Assembly (NCBI GenBank): GCA_945865705.1
Contig: CAMBEY010000143.1
Coordinates: 1-7,593, forward strand
DNA from: Candidatus Sulfopaludibacter sp. SbA3
GTDB lineage: Bacteria > Acidobacteriota > Terriglobia > 2-12-FULL-54-10
DNA: 7,593 nucleotides
Reading direction: 5' to 3'
A model generated the notes under the pieces. That model had not been told where the DNA came from. It was given only the letters and a program-made list of their open reading frames with translations, and ran no database searches. Positions 1 to 5,733 of this stretch are shown one piece after another. The translations under genes and the position numbers were made by a program. How positions within the stretch are numbered: position 1 is the stretch's first letter; each line of letters starts with the position of its first letter.

Positions 1-1022
1 ATGGCGGTGATCCAGATTTTGTCGGTGCCAGAGTTGATCTTCTTGCCGAGCGCGGGCATCTCCTTCGCAAAATTTTGCACCGCGCCAAAGTCTTCAATCG
101 TCCCGTAGCCTACGCGCATGGTCAGTTCGCCGCGCGCGGCCAGATATTCATAAGCGTGCAGCGCGTCCTGCGGCATGCGCGATGACACCGTGGTCAGGCC
201 CATCGAATTCAGTTCCTGCATGTCCGGCTTGTAAAGACCGGCCAGCACCGCCGCATCGCGGTTATAGGAATAGGGCAGCGCGAGACGGCTCGCCGGCGGC
301 TCCAGATGTCCCGTGGGAATGCCCGCCTGATTGATCCAGTAGCGGCCATTTTCTTTAATCATCGCGCCGTGCGTCTTGTTCAGGATGTCCCAACCTTTTG
401 TGTTCACCATGACGCCCATGAAATCCGGGATGCCCAAGGAGAGGATGACCGGGTTGTTGGGTGTAACTTTGTCGACGTCGAATCGCGTGAGATCGTCGAA
501 CATGATTTTGGCCTGCGCGACCGTGCCGCCGGAGATGAACGCCAACTGGTTGGCGAAGTATATCCAATCGCCGGGCTTGAATTTTTCCTTGTCCATGATG
601 CCCTTGATCTGATTGAGCACGTCGTCCTTGGTGCGCACGCCGCGCCAGTCGACCGGGAAACGCTTCAGTTGCGCCGCCGTCATGGTGCCGCCGTAGGCAT
701 TCTCGGCATAGCTATACATGTGTCGGTGCGTGTCGACGAAGCCCGGGATTACCGTGCGCCCCTTCAGATCAAGCGTAGTGGTGTTCGCCGCTTTCAGCTT
801 CAGCACGTCGGCGTCCGTGCCCACGGCCACGATCCGCTGTCCGCGAATGGCCACCGCCTGCGCGATGGAGAAATTATTGTCCACCGTCAGCACTTTGCCG
901 TTGTGCAGAATCATGTCCGCCGTCTGCCCTTGAGCGCGCGGCGCCGCAGGCAATAGAATTGCGGCTAAAATGATGGTGGCGGAAAAAATCTTATAAGGGA
1001 ATCTGGTCCCTGACTGTTTCAT
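1..1022 (-). CDS. Exported YtcJ-like amidohydrolase, N-terminal part (C-terminus beyond window)
   Basis: Metal-dependent hydrolase of the amidohydrolase superfamily, Amidohydro_3/YtcJ-like group, substrate unknown. I translated the minus frame from ATG 1022; it stays open to base 1, giving 340 codons. Family members are usually around 550 aa, so roughly 60% is present. Residues 1-32 form a Sec signal peptide: a basic start (MKQSGTRFPYK), a hydrophobic core (IFSATIILAAILL), then PAAPRAQGQ with likely cleavage near A30, which places the enzyme outside the cytoplasm. The small N-terminal beta-domain follows (ADMILHNGKVLTVD, then GQRIVAVGTDADV). The family's metal-binding entry strand is GRTVIPGFVDTHRH, with the HxH pair at H99 and H101. 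The remaining metal ligands lie near or past the window edge. The start is fixed by GGGAGG (1030-1035), 7 nt before ATG. It is transcribed separately from the upstream acyl-ligase gene, with its own promoter in the 123-bp gap. The family call is firm; the reaction is not predictable. Confidence 0.88.
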   Translation of the reverse strand, partial: MKQSGTRFPYKIFSATIILAAILLPAAPRAQGQTADMILHNGKVLTVDNNFSIAQAVAIRGQRIVAVGTDADVLKLKAANTTTLDLKGRTVIPGFVDTHRHMYSYAENAYGGTMTAAQLKRFPVDWRGVRTKDDVLNQIKGIMDKEKFKPGDWIYFANQLAFISGGTVAQAKIMFDDLTRFDVDKVTPNNPVILSLGIPDFMGVMVNTKGWDILNKTHGAMIKENGRYWINQAGIPTGHLEPPASRLALPYSYNRDAAVLAGLYKPDMQELNSMGLTTVSSRMPQDALHAYEYLAARGELTMRVGYGTIEDFGAVQNFAKEMPALGKKINSGTDKIWITA

Positions 1023-1029
1023 CTGTCGT

Positions 1030-1035
1030 CCTCCC
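1030..1035 (-). promoter_or_regulatory. Shine-Dalgarno site of the amidohydrolase gene
   Basis: GGGAGG on the minus strand, 7 nt upstream of ATG 1022. It is the strongest ribosome binding site in the window next to the one before leuB, and it decides the amidohydrolase start. Confidence 0.75.
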
Positions 1036-1085
1036 GAAGAAAGAAAAGTGAAGCAGACATTCCGACCCTTCGGACTGTCCGGCCT

Positions 1086-1114
1086 ATTATACCCGCAGGC
1101 GAATTTACTGGAAG
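1086..1114 (-). promoter_or_regulatory. Sigma-70-type promoter for the amidohydrolase gene
   Basis: A perfect -10 hexamer TATAAT (minus strand, 1086-1091) lies 17 nt downstream of CTTCCA (1109-1114), which matches TTGACA at only three of six positions. Transcription would start near 1079, leaving a leader of about 57 nt before ATG 1022. The placement, in the only gap upstream of this gene, supports it; the weak -35 suggests an activator or modest strength. Confidence 0.5.
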
Positions 1115-1145
1115 TACGAAATCGCTCGCCACAATTCACAGTAGT

Positions 1146-3737
1146 TCAGGCGTCAGCAACCATTGCACGCAATGACTCCGCGATGGCTTCCGGTTCATCC
1201 TGAGCGCCAAACCGCGCTGGCTCCACCATCGTCACTACAATCTCGCCGCGCGCGGCGCGTCGGCGACCGGACATTCTCATTTCGTAAAGGCCATCCACTT
1301 TCATGGGCACGACGGGAATGCCCAGCGACGCGGCCAGCACACCGATACCGCCGCGGAACGGCCCCACCGCGCCGTCGCGCGTCAACTGGCCTTCAGGGAA
1401 AATCATGATCGACCAGCCCCGGTCCACCAGCTCGCCCATGAACTCGAAGCTTGTGCGCACGCCGGATTGCTTCGGCAGGGGAAAGACGTGGAAGATCGTT
1501 GTGAGCAAAAAATAGGCGATGGGATGAAGAATTTTGTGGAGCAGGCTGCTTCCCCGCGGAGGCTGGCGCATATCACGAAGCCGCTCGCCCACCATGGCGA
1601 TGGCCATCTTGCGGCGCAGGTGCGCGGGCAGCGCTGCCAACAGGAACGCAGCGTCGATCTCCGTCTGATGATTCGCCACCACCAGCAGCGGAGACTTCAG
1701 GCCACGCAGTTTCTCCCGCCCCTTCGCACGCGGATAACCAAGCAACAGCATGGCGGGCGTGACCAGAGTCCACCACGCAATCTCGCGCGCGGCGGCCACC
1801 GCCCAATGCCGTGGCCAGCGTACATAAGGATATGAATTTGCGGCAGCGGCTGGACGCTGCAATAATTTTTCGAGTTCCCCCACCGTCGTTGCGCTGCTGA
1901 ATGCCACCTCATTCACATCCATCTGGAAGCGGTCTTCCATTTCACTAAGCAGCTCCACGCGATCAATCGAAGTAAGCCTCAAGTCCTCTTCCAGTCTCGT
2001 TCCCGATGAGATGCCCGCGTCCGTCGCCGGGGAATGACGCGCCACGCGGCGCAAAATCGTGTCGAGAGGGCTAGGCGGGCTGACTTCCCGTGACAACGGT
2101 TCCTTGCCTGCTGGTTCTGCTCCGCGCGCCTCTCCGACACTGGCCTGCAACTTCTCGCGGATCAGATTCAAACGCGGCTTGCCGGTGGAAGTCCTCGGCA
2201 GATCGTTGTCGGGCCACAGCATCCAATAGCGCAACCGCTGATATTCCGTCAGACGGGTGTTGGCCCGCTCAATAATTTTCGCCACCGCAGATTGGTCGCC
2301 CACTGCGCCAGCTTGCAGAATGAGTGCCGCGCACGCCTCTTCCTGGCCGTCCACTTCCACGCCCGCCACCACGCAGTCGCGCACCTCCGGCTGGGCGCGC
2401 AACGCGGCCTCGATGTCCTCGGGATAGACGTTCATCCCCGCCGCCGTTACTAAAACATTTTTTTTGCGGCCCTTGAAGAAGAGATTCCCTTCTCTGTCGA
2501 TCTCTCCGACATCGCCCGTGCGGAACCATCCCTGCTCGCCGGTGAGCGGCTGAAGTTTCTCGTGGTTCCAGTAACCAGCGGCGACGTTCTCGCCGCGCAC
2601 CAGAATCTCTCCCGTCTCATCGAGCATCATCTCGCGCCCCGGCAGAGATTTCCCGATACTGCCTTCTCCCTTGCCAAACGGATGGCGCAGGCTGACCAGC
2701 GAAGCGGTCTCGGTCAGGCCATAGCCTTGAATGACCACGTAACCCAGCCTCGACCAGAAGGATTCCGTCGCGCGGTCGAGCGCCGCACCACCGGAGATGA
2801 CCGCCCAGAACTTCCATCCGAATTGGCGGTGGACGCGGCGGAAGCGCCACCACCGCCACCAGAAACGCTCCTTCTCGGCGTCCCCTAAATCGCGCTGCAG
2901 GCGCTCTTCACCGCCGTGCGCCGCTTCGTCCCGCTCGATCTTGCCGCGCAGGGAATCGAGTAATCGCGGCACCGCCACCAGCACGCTCACACGCTCACGC
3001 CGCGCCGTGCGAATCATCTCCGAGGGATTCAGCGTGTCCCAAAAAATGACCGTCGCGCCCAGCAGTTGCGGCACGAACAGGCCCATGAACTGCCCAAAGA
3101 CGTGGCTCAGGGGCAGCATCTCCAGAAAGCGTAGCGGATGCACCCAGCGCTCATACTTGCGATATTTGGAGATCTCGCGTTCGAGCGGCTCGATGTTGGC
3201 GAGCAGATTGCCGTGCGTCAGGGCCACGCCTTTAGGCTCCGCCGTGGAGCCGGACGTAAAAATGATCTGCGCTAAATCCGTGCGCGCAATGCTGGAGGAA
3301 GGCAGAGGGTCGGCTGAGTGGCGCGAGAGCATCTGATTAAAATTGTCGAACGGGAGTGTGCGTCCTGCAAATTCCGCCGTGCTGAATGCGGATGACAAAT
3401 TGGCATCCACCACCAGCAACTTCGCGCTCACCTGCCGGGCCACGGTACACGCAAACTCAGGAGTCGCCGCACGGTCCATGGGAACCACCACCGCGCCGCG
3501 ATAGAGGGTGCCCCAAAATGCAGCAACCCACTCGGAGGAGTTCGCGCCCCACAACAGCACGCGGTCGCCGCGAGTGATCCCGCGCGCCTCAAGCTCACGC
3601 GCGAATCGCCTCGCTGAATCCATGAGTTGGGCGTAGCTCCAGCGCTCGGTGCGATACCCGCGCCGATGCACGATGGCGATATTATCGCCCCAGCGGGTCG
3701 ATTCATGCAGGTATTCGACGAGCGAACTTCGTGGCAT
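1146..3737 (-). CDS. Acyl-activating enzyme / acyl carrier / PlsC-type acyltransferase fusion (863 aa)
   Basis: Three-domain lipid enzyme. Residues 1-530 are an AMP-forming acyl ligase: phosphate loop TSGSTAEPKG (161-170), GYGLTET (338-344), GWFRTGD (403-409), KGRKKN (422-427), and catalytic lysine K520 in PRTSTGK. Residues about 555-627 resemble an acyl carrier domain, with the phosphopantetheine serine probably S590 in LRLTSIDRVELL. After a hydrophobic stretch (653-667) comes a PlsC-type acyltransferase with NHQTEID (689-695, the HxxxxD catalytic motif) and FPEG (780-783). The likely role is to activate a fatty acid, load it on the built-in carrier and transfer it to a lysophospholipid or glycerophosphate at the membrane. 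E. coli Aas has related activities but the opposite domain order and no internal carrier. ATG 3737 is chosen because an in-frame TGA lies 9 nt upstream; it has no Shine-Dalgarno of its own. A Trp/Arg-rich stretch (291-311) may touch membrane. The domain calls are firm; the substrate is inferred. Confidence 0.9.
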   Translation of the reverse strand: MPRSSLVEYLHESTRWGDNIAIVHRRGYRTERWSYAQLMDSARRFARELEARGITRGDRVLLWGANSSEWVAAFWGTLYRGAVVVPMDRAATPEFACTVARQVSAKLLVVDANLSSAFSTAEFAGRTLPFDNFNQMLSRHSADPLPSSSIARTDLAQIIFTSGSTAEPKGVALTHGNLLANIEPLEREISKYRKYERWVHPLRFLEMLPLSHVFGQFMGLFVPQLLGATVIFWDTLNPSEMIRTARRERVSVLVAVPRLLDSLRGKIERDEAAHGGEERLQRDLGDAEKERFWWRWWRFRRVHRQFGWKFWAVISGGAALDRATESFWSRLGYVVIQGYGLTETASLVSLRHPFGKGEGSIGKSLPGREMMLDETGEILVRGENVAAGYWNHEKLQPLTGEQGWFRTGDVGEIDREGNLFFKGRKKNVLVTAAGMNVYPEDIEAALRAQPEVRDCVVAGVEVDGQEEACAALILQAGAVGDQSAVAKIIERANTRLTEYQRLRYWMLWPDNDLPRTSTGKPRLNLIREKLQASVGEARGAEPAGKEPLSREVSPPSPLDTILRRVARHSPATDAGISSGTRLEEDLRLTSIDRVELLSEMEDRFQMDVNEVAFSSATTVGELEKLLQRPAAAANSYPYVRWPRHWAVAAAREIAWWTLVTPAMLLLGYPRAKGREKLRGLKSPLLVVANHQTEIDAAFLLAALPAHLRRKMAIAMVGERLRDMRQPPRGSSLLHKILHPIAYFLLTTIFHVFPLPKQSGVRTSFEFMGELVDRGWSIMIFPEGQLTRDGAVGPFRGGIGVLAASLGIPVVPMKVDGLYEMRMSGRRRAARGEIVVTMVEPARFGAQDEPEAIAESLRAMVADA

Positions 3738-3763
3738 CAGCGGTCAGTCCGGCGCGCAGTCAA
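3737..3763 (-). other. Possible 8-codon leader ORF coupled to the acyl-ligase fusion gene
   Basis: A TTG codon (3761-3763) stands 7 nt after GAGGAG (3771-3776), reads eight codons (TTG ACT GCG CGC CGG ACT GAC CGC) and stops at TGA. The last base of that TGA is the first base of the fusion gene's ATG (TGATG arrangement). The fusion gene itself lacks a ribosome binding site at normal spacing, so ribosomes could load at GAGGAG, translate the leader and restart at the overlapping ATG. This is seen in sequence only; the peptide (M/LTARRTDR) is not recognised, and chance is possible. Confidence 0.3.
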
Positions 3764-3785
3764 ACCGGAACTCCTCACGATGCCT

Positions 3786-3791
3786 ATTGTA
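3786..3791 (-). promoter_or_regulatory. Candidate -10 element for the acyl-ligase fusion gene
   Basis: TACAAT (5 of 6 to TATAAT) on the minus strand, in the leuB/fusion gap and 10 nt before GAGGAG. No good -35 is seen at 16-18 nt (TGTCTC at 17 nt is poor), so this is tentative. If real, the transcript begins near 3779 with a leader of about 42 nt. Confidence 0.3.
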
Positions 3792-3848
3792 TGGGGGAAA
3801 TGATTGCGGAGACAGCCGCGTGCAGGACAGTTTCAGAAGCATCACAAC

Positions 3849-3949
3849 CACAGAGCCGCGCGCGCCTAGTGATTGACGCAAGCGGACACCGTTGCATGAG
3901 CACGCTGCTCGATCTGCCGTGTCCGCTTGCTGACGCGCGCGGCTCTGTG
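3849..3949. repeat. Long imperfect intergenic palindrome (REP-like or transcript-end hairpin)
   Basis: Two nested arm pairs. The outer arms are 16 nt and perfect: CACAGAGCCGCGCGCG at 3849-3864 and its reverse complement at 3934-3949. The inner arms are 11 nt and perfect: CAAGCGGACAC at 3879-3889 and its reverse complement at 3919-3929. They are separated by an asymmetric bulge (14 nt left, 4 nt right). The 29-nt centre contains a small GAGCA-CGC-TGCTC hairpin (3898-3910). It begins 18 nt after the leuB stop and could fold in the leuB transcript as a terminator or 3' stabiliser, but no T-run follows on the minus strand, so it is not a classical intrinsic terminator. The right arm's spurious translation, LADARGSVT, is one I associate from memory with interspersed palindromes in acidobacterial genomes. 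No second copy is present in this window. Confidence 0.7.
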
Positions 3950-3967
3950 ACGAAATGCAATTTCCAA

Positions 3968-5026
3968 CTAGAGCGCTGCAACCACCGCTGCGCCCACTTG
4001 CGTGGTGGTTGCTTCGCCCTTCAAATCGCGCGTGCGAACTCCGCTGTTTAGCGCCTTGGACACGGCGGCCTCCACGGCAGCGGCTTCCTTCTCCAGACCG
4101 AAGCTGTGGCGCAACATCATGGCGGAGGAAAGAATCGTGCCATAGGGATTGGCGATGCCCTTGCCCGCGATGTCCGGCGCGGAGCCATGCACCGGCTCGT
4201 ACAGGCCCGTGCGCTCGCCGAGCGAGGCCGAGGGCAACATGCCGATCGAGCCGGTCAGCACCGCGGCTTCATCGCTCAAGATGTCGCCAAACAAGTTCTC
4301 GGTTACCACCACGTCGAAGTGCGTGGGCTTGGTGATGATCAGCATGGCGCAGGAATCAACGAGTTGGTGCTCCAGCTTCACATCGGGAAATTCCTTCGCG
4401 CCGAGTTCCGTTACCACCTCGCGCCAGAGCTGCGAGGTGTCCAGCACATTGGCCTTGTCGACGCTGGTGAGCAGCTTGCGGCGCCCTTGCGCCAGCTTGA
4501 AGCCCCAGCGCGCGATGCGCTCAATCTCACTGCGCGAATAGACCATCGTATTAGTGCCGATGGGTTCAGGCCCGCTGCGATCGACGCCGCGCGGCGTGCC
4601 GTAGTAGATGCCGCCAGTCAGCTCGCGAACGATAATCAGATCAGTCCCGCTGACTACTTCCTGCCTGAGCGGGGACATGGTTTCGAGCGCCTTGTAGCAG
4701 TACGCCGGGCGGATATTGGCAAACACCGCCAGCTCTTTGCGTACGCGCAGCAGTCCCTTCTCGGGCCGCTTCTCCGGCGCAACCGTATCGAAGTCTGGAT
4801 GGCCCACCGCGCCCATCAGCACGGCCCCGGCGGCCTTGGCCATGGTCAGCGTTTCGGCTGGCAGCGGATCGCCGGTCGCGCGAATGGCCGCCGCGCCGAA
4901 GATCCCCGACTGCATCTCCAGTTAGTGCCCAAATTTTTTGCCCACCGCCTCCAACACGGCAGTCGCTTGGTCAATCACTTCCGGCCCAATGCCATCACCG
5001 GGCAACAACGCAATACGCAGTTTCAC
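3968..5026 (-). pseudogene. leuB: 3-isopropylmalate dehydrogenase, interrupted by an in-frame TAA at codon 35
   Basis: NAD-dependent oxidative decarboxylation of 3-isopropylmalate, third step of leucine synthesis, cytoplasmic. The reading frame from GTG 5026 to TAG 3968 is 352 codons, normal for the family, and starts 9 nt after GAGGAG (5036-5041). It opens with VKLRIALLPGDGIGPEVID, the conserved N-terminal motif. Codon 35 is TAA (4922-4924), after which the same frame resumes as LEMQSGIFGAAAIRATGDPLP. Downstream everything looks intact: arginines R94, R106 and R134, tyrosine at 141-142, K191 in DKANVL, D224, D248 and D252 in NLFGDILSDEAA, and the nucleotide loop HGSAPDIAGKG. Only a substitution explains this, since the frame is unchanged. 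The fragment from ATG 4915 (315 aa) would lack GDGIGPE and probably be inactive. It may be a true pseudogene, a recent mutation or a sequencing error. It lies 21 nt after vapC; no leuC or leuD is in view. Confidence 0.88.
4922..4924 (-). other. leuB: In-frame TAA stop inside leuB
   Basis: The minus-strand codons read GGG CAC TAA CTG GAG ATG. One base change from a sense codon (for example AAA, CAA or GAA) would restore a normal protein. ATG 4915 lies 6 nt past the stop, so reinitiation is physically possible, though the GGAG directly abuts the ATG without useful spacing. Confidence 0.9.
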
Positions 5027-5035
5027 GTTTCGAAT

Positions 5036-5041
5036 CTCCTC
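5036..5041 (-). promoter_or_regulatory. Shine-Dalgarno site of leuB
   Basis: GAGGAG on the minus strand, 9 nt before GTG 5026. It supports GTG as the ancestral start, giving the conserved N-terminus, rather than ATG 4915. It sits in the 21-nt gap after the vapC stop, so leuB may be co-transcribed with vapBC. A weak internal candidate promoter, TTGATT (5069-5074) with CATAAA (5047-5052) at 16 nt, overlaps the vapC 3' end. Confidence 0.7.
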
Positions 5042-5047
5042 AAAGTT

Positions 5048-5467
5048 TTATGATAAATTCCGGTTCACAATCAAAGGTACGCCTGTCAATCCAAGATGGC
5101 GGTCAGTAGACCAGCAGATGGAAATATGGCGTTCCTTCATTATATAGAGCCCCACCGCATCCGCCAGCGTAAGGTCTTGATCGGTAAATCGGCGCAGCAT
5201 TTTCACACCACCGGCATGTTCCGCACTGCCGACTGCTATCGGATGCAACAGCTTGAAATCTTCGACCATCGCCAGAAACTGCAAGGCTCGCGTACGGTCA
5301 TAACGGCGCAGAAACCAGCCGTGCCCTTCAGCGATCACCAGGGTACTCGTAACCATCGCGGGAGGGTCTGCAAAGAGCCTATGGAAAAGGGGATGATGCG
5401 AGTCTGAACGGTCAAGAAATGCAATCAACGCGGAGGTGTCCACGTAGACTTCAGTCTTTCTGTCCAT
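5048..5467 (-). CDS. vapC: VapC-like PIN-domain ribonuclease toxin (139 aa)
   Basis: Toxin of a type II toxin-antitoxin pair; PIN-domain enzymes cut RNA using Mg2+ held by acidic residues, and VapC targets are often tRNA or rRNA. The full domain is visible: the first strand YVDTSALIAFLD with D10; E47 in TLVIAEGH; acidic residues D96 and D98, plus D103 in TLADAVGLYIM; and D122 in STDRHLGLTGV. Its 139 aa match the usual VapC length, and all four acidic positions are kept, so it should be active. ATG 5467 lies inside the end of the antitoxin gene (17-nt overlap), the usual arrangement for translational coupling; only a weak GAAGTG precedes it. The exact RNA target cannot be read from sequence. 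Confidence 0.9.
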   Translation of the reverse strand: MDRKTEVYVDTSALIAFLDRSDSHHPLFHRLFADPPAMVTSTLVIAEGHGWFLRRYDRTRALQFLAMVEDFKLLHPIAVGSAEHAGGVKMLRRFTDQDLTLADAVGLYIMKERHISICWSTDRHLGLTGVPLIVNRNLS

Positions 5468-5675
5468 AGATCACTTCATCAATGTTCTGCGATGAATTCG
5501 GGTCTCCCGATTCGACCATTCCGGAATAGCGCATCCACGGCTTGGCGGACGACACGGGGAGGGCTGGCCTTAGTGAGCGCCGCACCAGTTCGGCCAGGGA
5601 AAGGCCCAGCCGTCGAGCTTCCCGCTTGGCTGCGGAATATTCCTCCGGGGAAAGGCTGATTTGCGTCCGTATCAT
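5451..5675 (-). CDS. vapB: VapB-like ribbon-helix-helix antitoxin (74 aa)
   Basis: Antitoxin partner of the downstream PIN toxin. The N-terminus MIRTQISLSPEEYSAAKREA is a ribbon-helix-helix DNA-binding domain, followed by helix LGLSLAELVRRSLRP. The tail, from about residue 40, ends in ESGDPNSSQNIDEVIYGQ, typical of antitoxins paired with PIN toxins and expected to wrap and block VapC. I prefer ATG 5675 because the domain starts there as usual. A longer frame from TTG 5714 adds 13 residues but has no ribosome binding site and would make the operator coding. No Shine-Dalgarno precedes ATG 5675 either, so the message could be leaderless. The palindrome covering the start suggests self-repression by the VapBC complex. 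Confidence 0.86.
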   Translation of the reverse strand: MIRTQISLSPEEYSAAKREARRLGLSLAELVRRSLRPALPVSSAKPWMRYSGMVESGDPNSSQNIDEVIYGQKD

Positions 5676-5703
5676 GATAACAATATACCATAAACTGTTA
5701 TCA
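5675..5703. promoter_or_regulatory. Palindromic operator at the vapB start (probable VapBC autoregulation site)
   Basis: Perfect 8-bp inverted repeat TGATAACA (5675-5682) and TGTTATCA (5696-5703) separated by 13 bp; arm centres are 21 bp apart, two helical turns. It overlaps the first base of the vapB ATG and a weak candidate promoter (TTGAAT at 5709-5714, TATGGT at 5687-5692, 16-nt spacer). Ribbon-helix-helix antitoxins bind such sites and repress their own operon, so this is the likely VapBC operator. Confidence 0.6.
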
Positions 5704-5733
5704 ATGAAATTCAAAAGGAAAGTGATTCATTAT

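Noticed and set aside
306..956. Plus-strand open frame (216 codons) opposite the amidohydrolase
   Set aside because: Antisense shadow; the minus frame has signal peptide, HxH motif, promoter and ribosome binding site.
1240..1262. Second copy of the GCCGCGCGCG repeat motif within the fusion gene
   Set aside because: Only a short CG-rich match inside coding sequence (also near 131); the rest of the repeat is absent, so it is chance in a G+C-rich gene.
3849..3949. Insertion-sequence remnant or CRISPR repeat
   Set aside because: No transposase frame, no flanking duplication and no spaced direct repeats; only one nested palindrome is present.
4989..5003. Programmed frameshift at the A-run (AAAAAATTTGGG) before the leuB stop as an explanation for the TAA
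   Set aside because: The A-run lies at 4931-4942 and the frame after the TAA is the same as before it, so a single frameshift would leave the leuB frame rather than bypass the stop.
4106..5053. Long plus-strand open frame (315 codons) opposite leuB
   Set aside because: It is the antisense shadow of leuB, whose family motifs are clear; the plus-strand translation shows no domain, is His/Arg/Gln-rich as expected for an antisense frame, and has no ribosome binding site.
5451..5714. Longer vapB starting at TTG 5714
   Set aside because: No ribosome binding site before TTG, the extra 13 residues (MNFIDNSLWYIVI) do not fit the domain, and they would be encoded by the operator palindrome.
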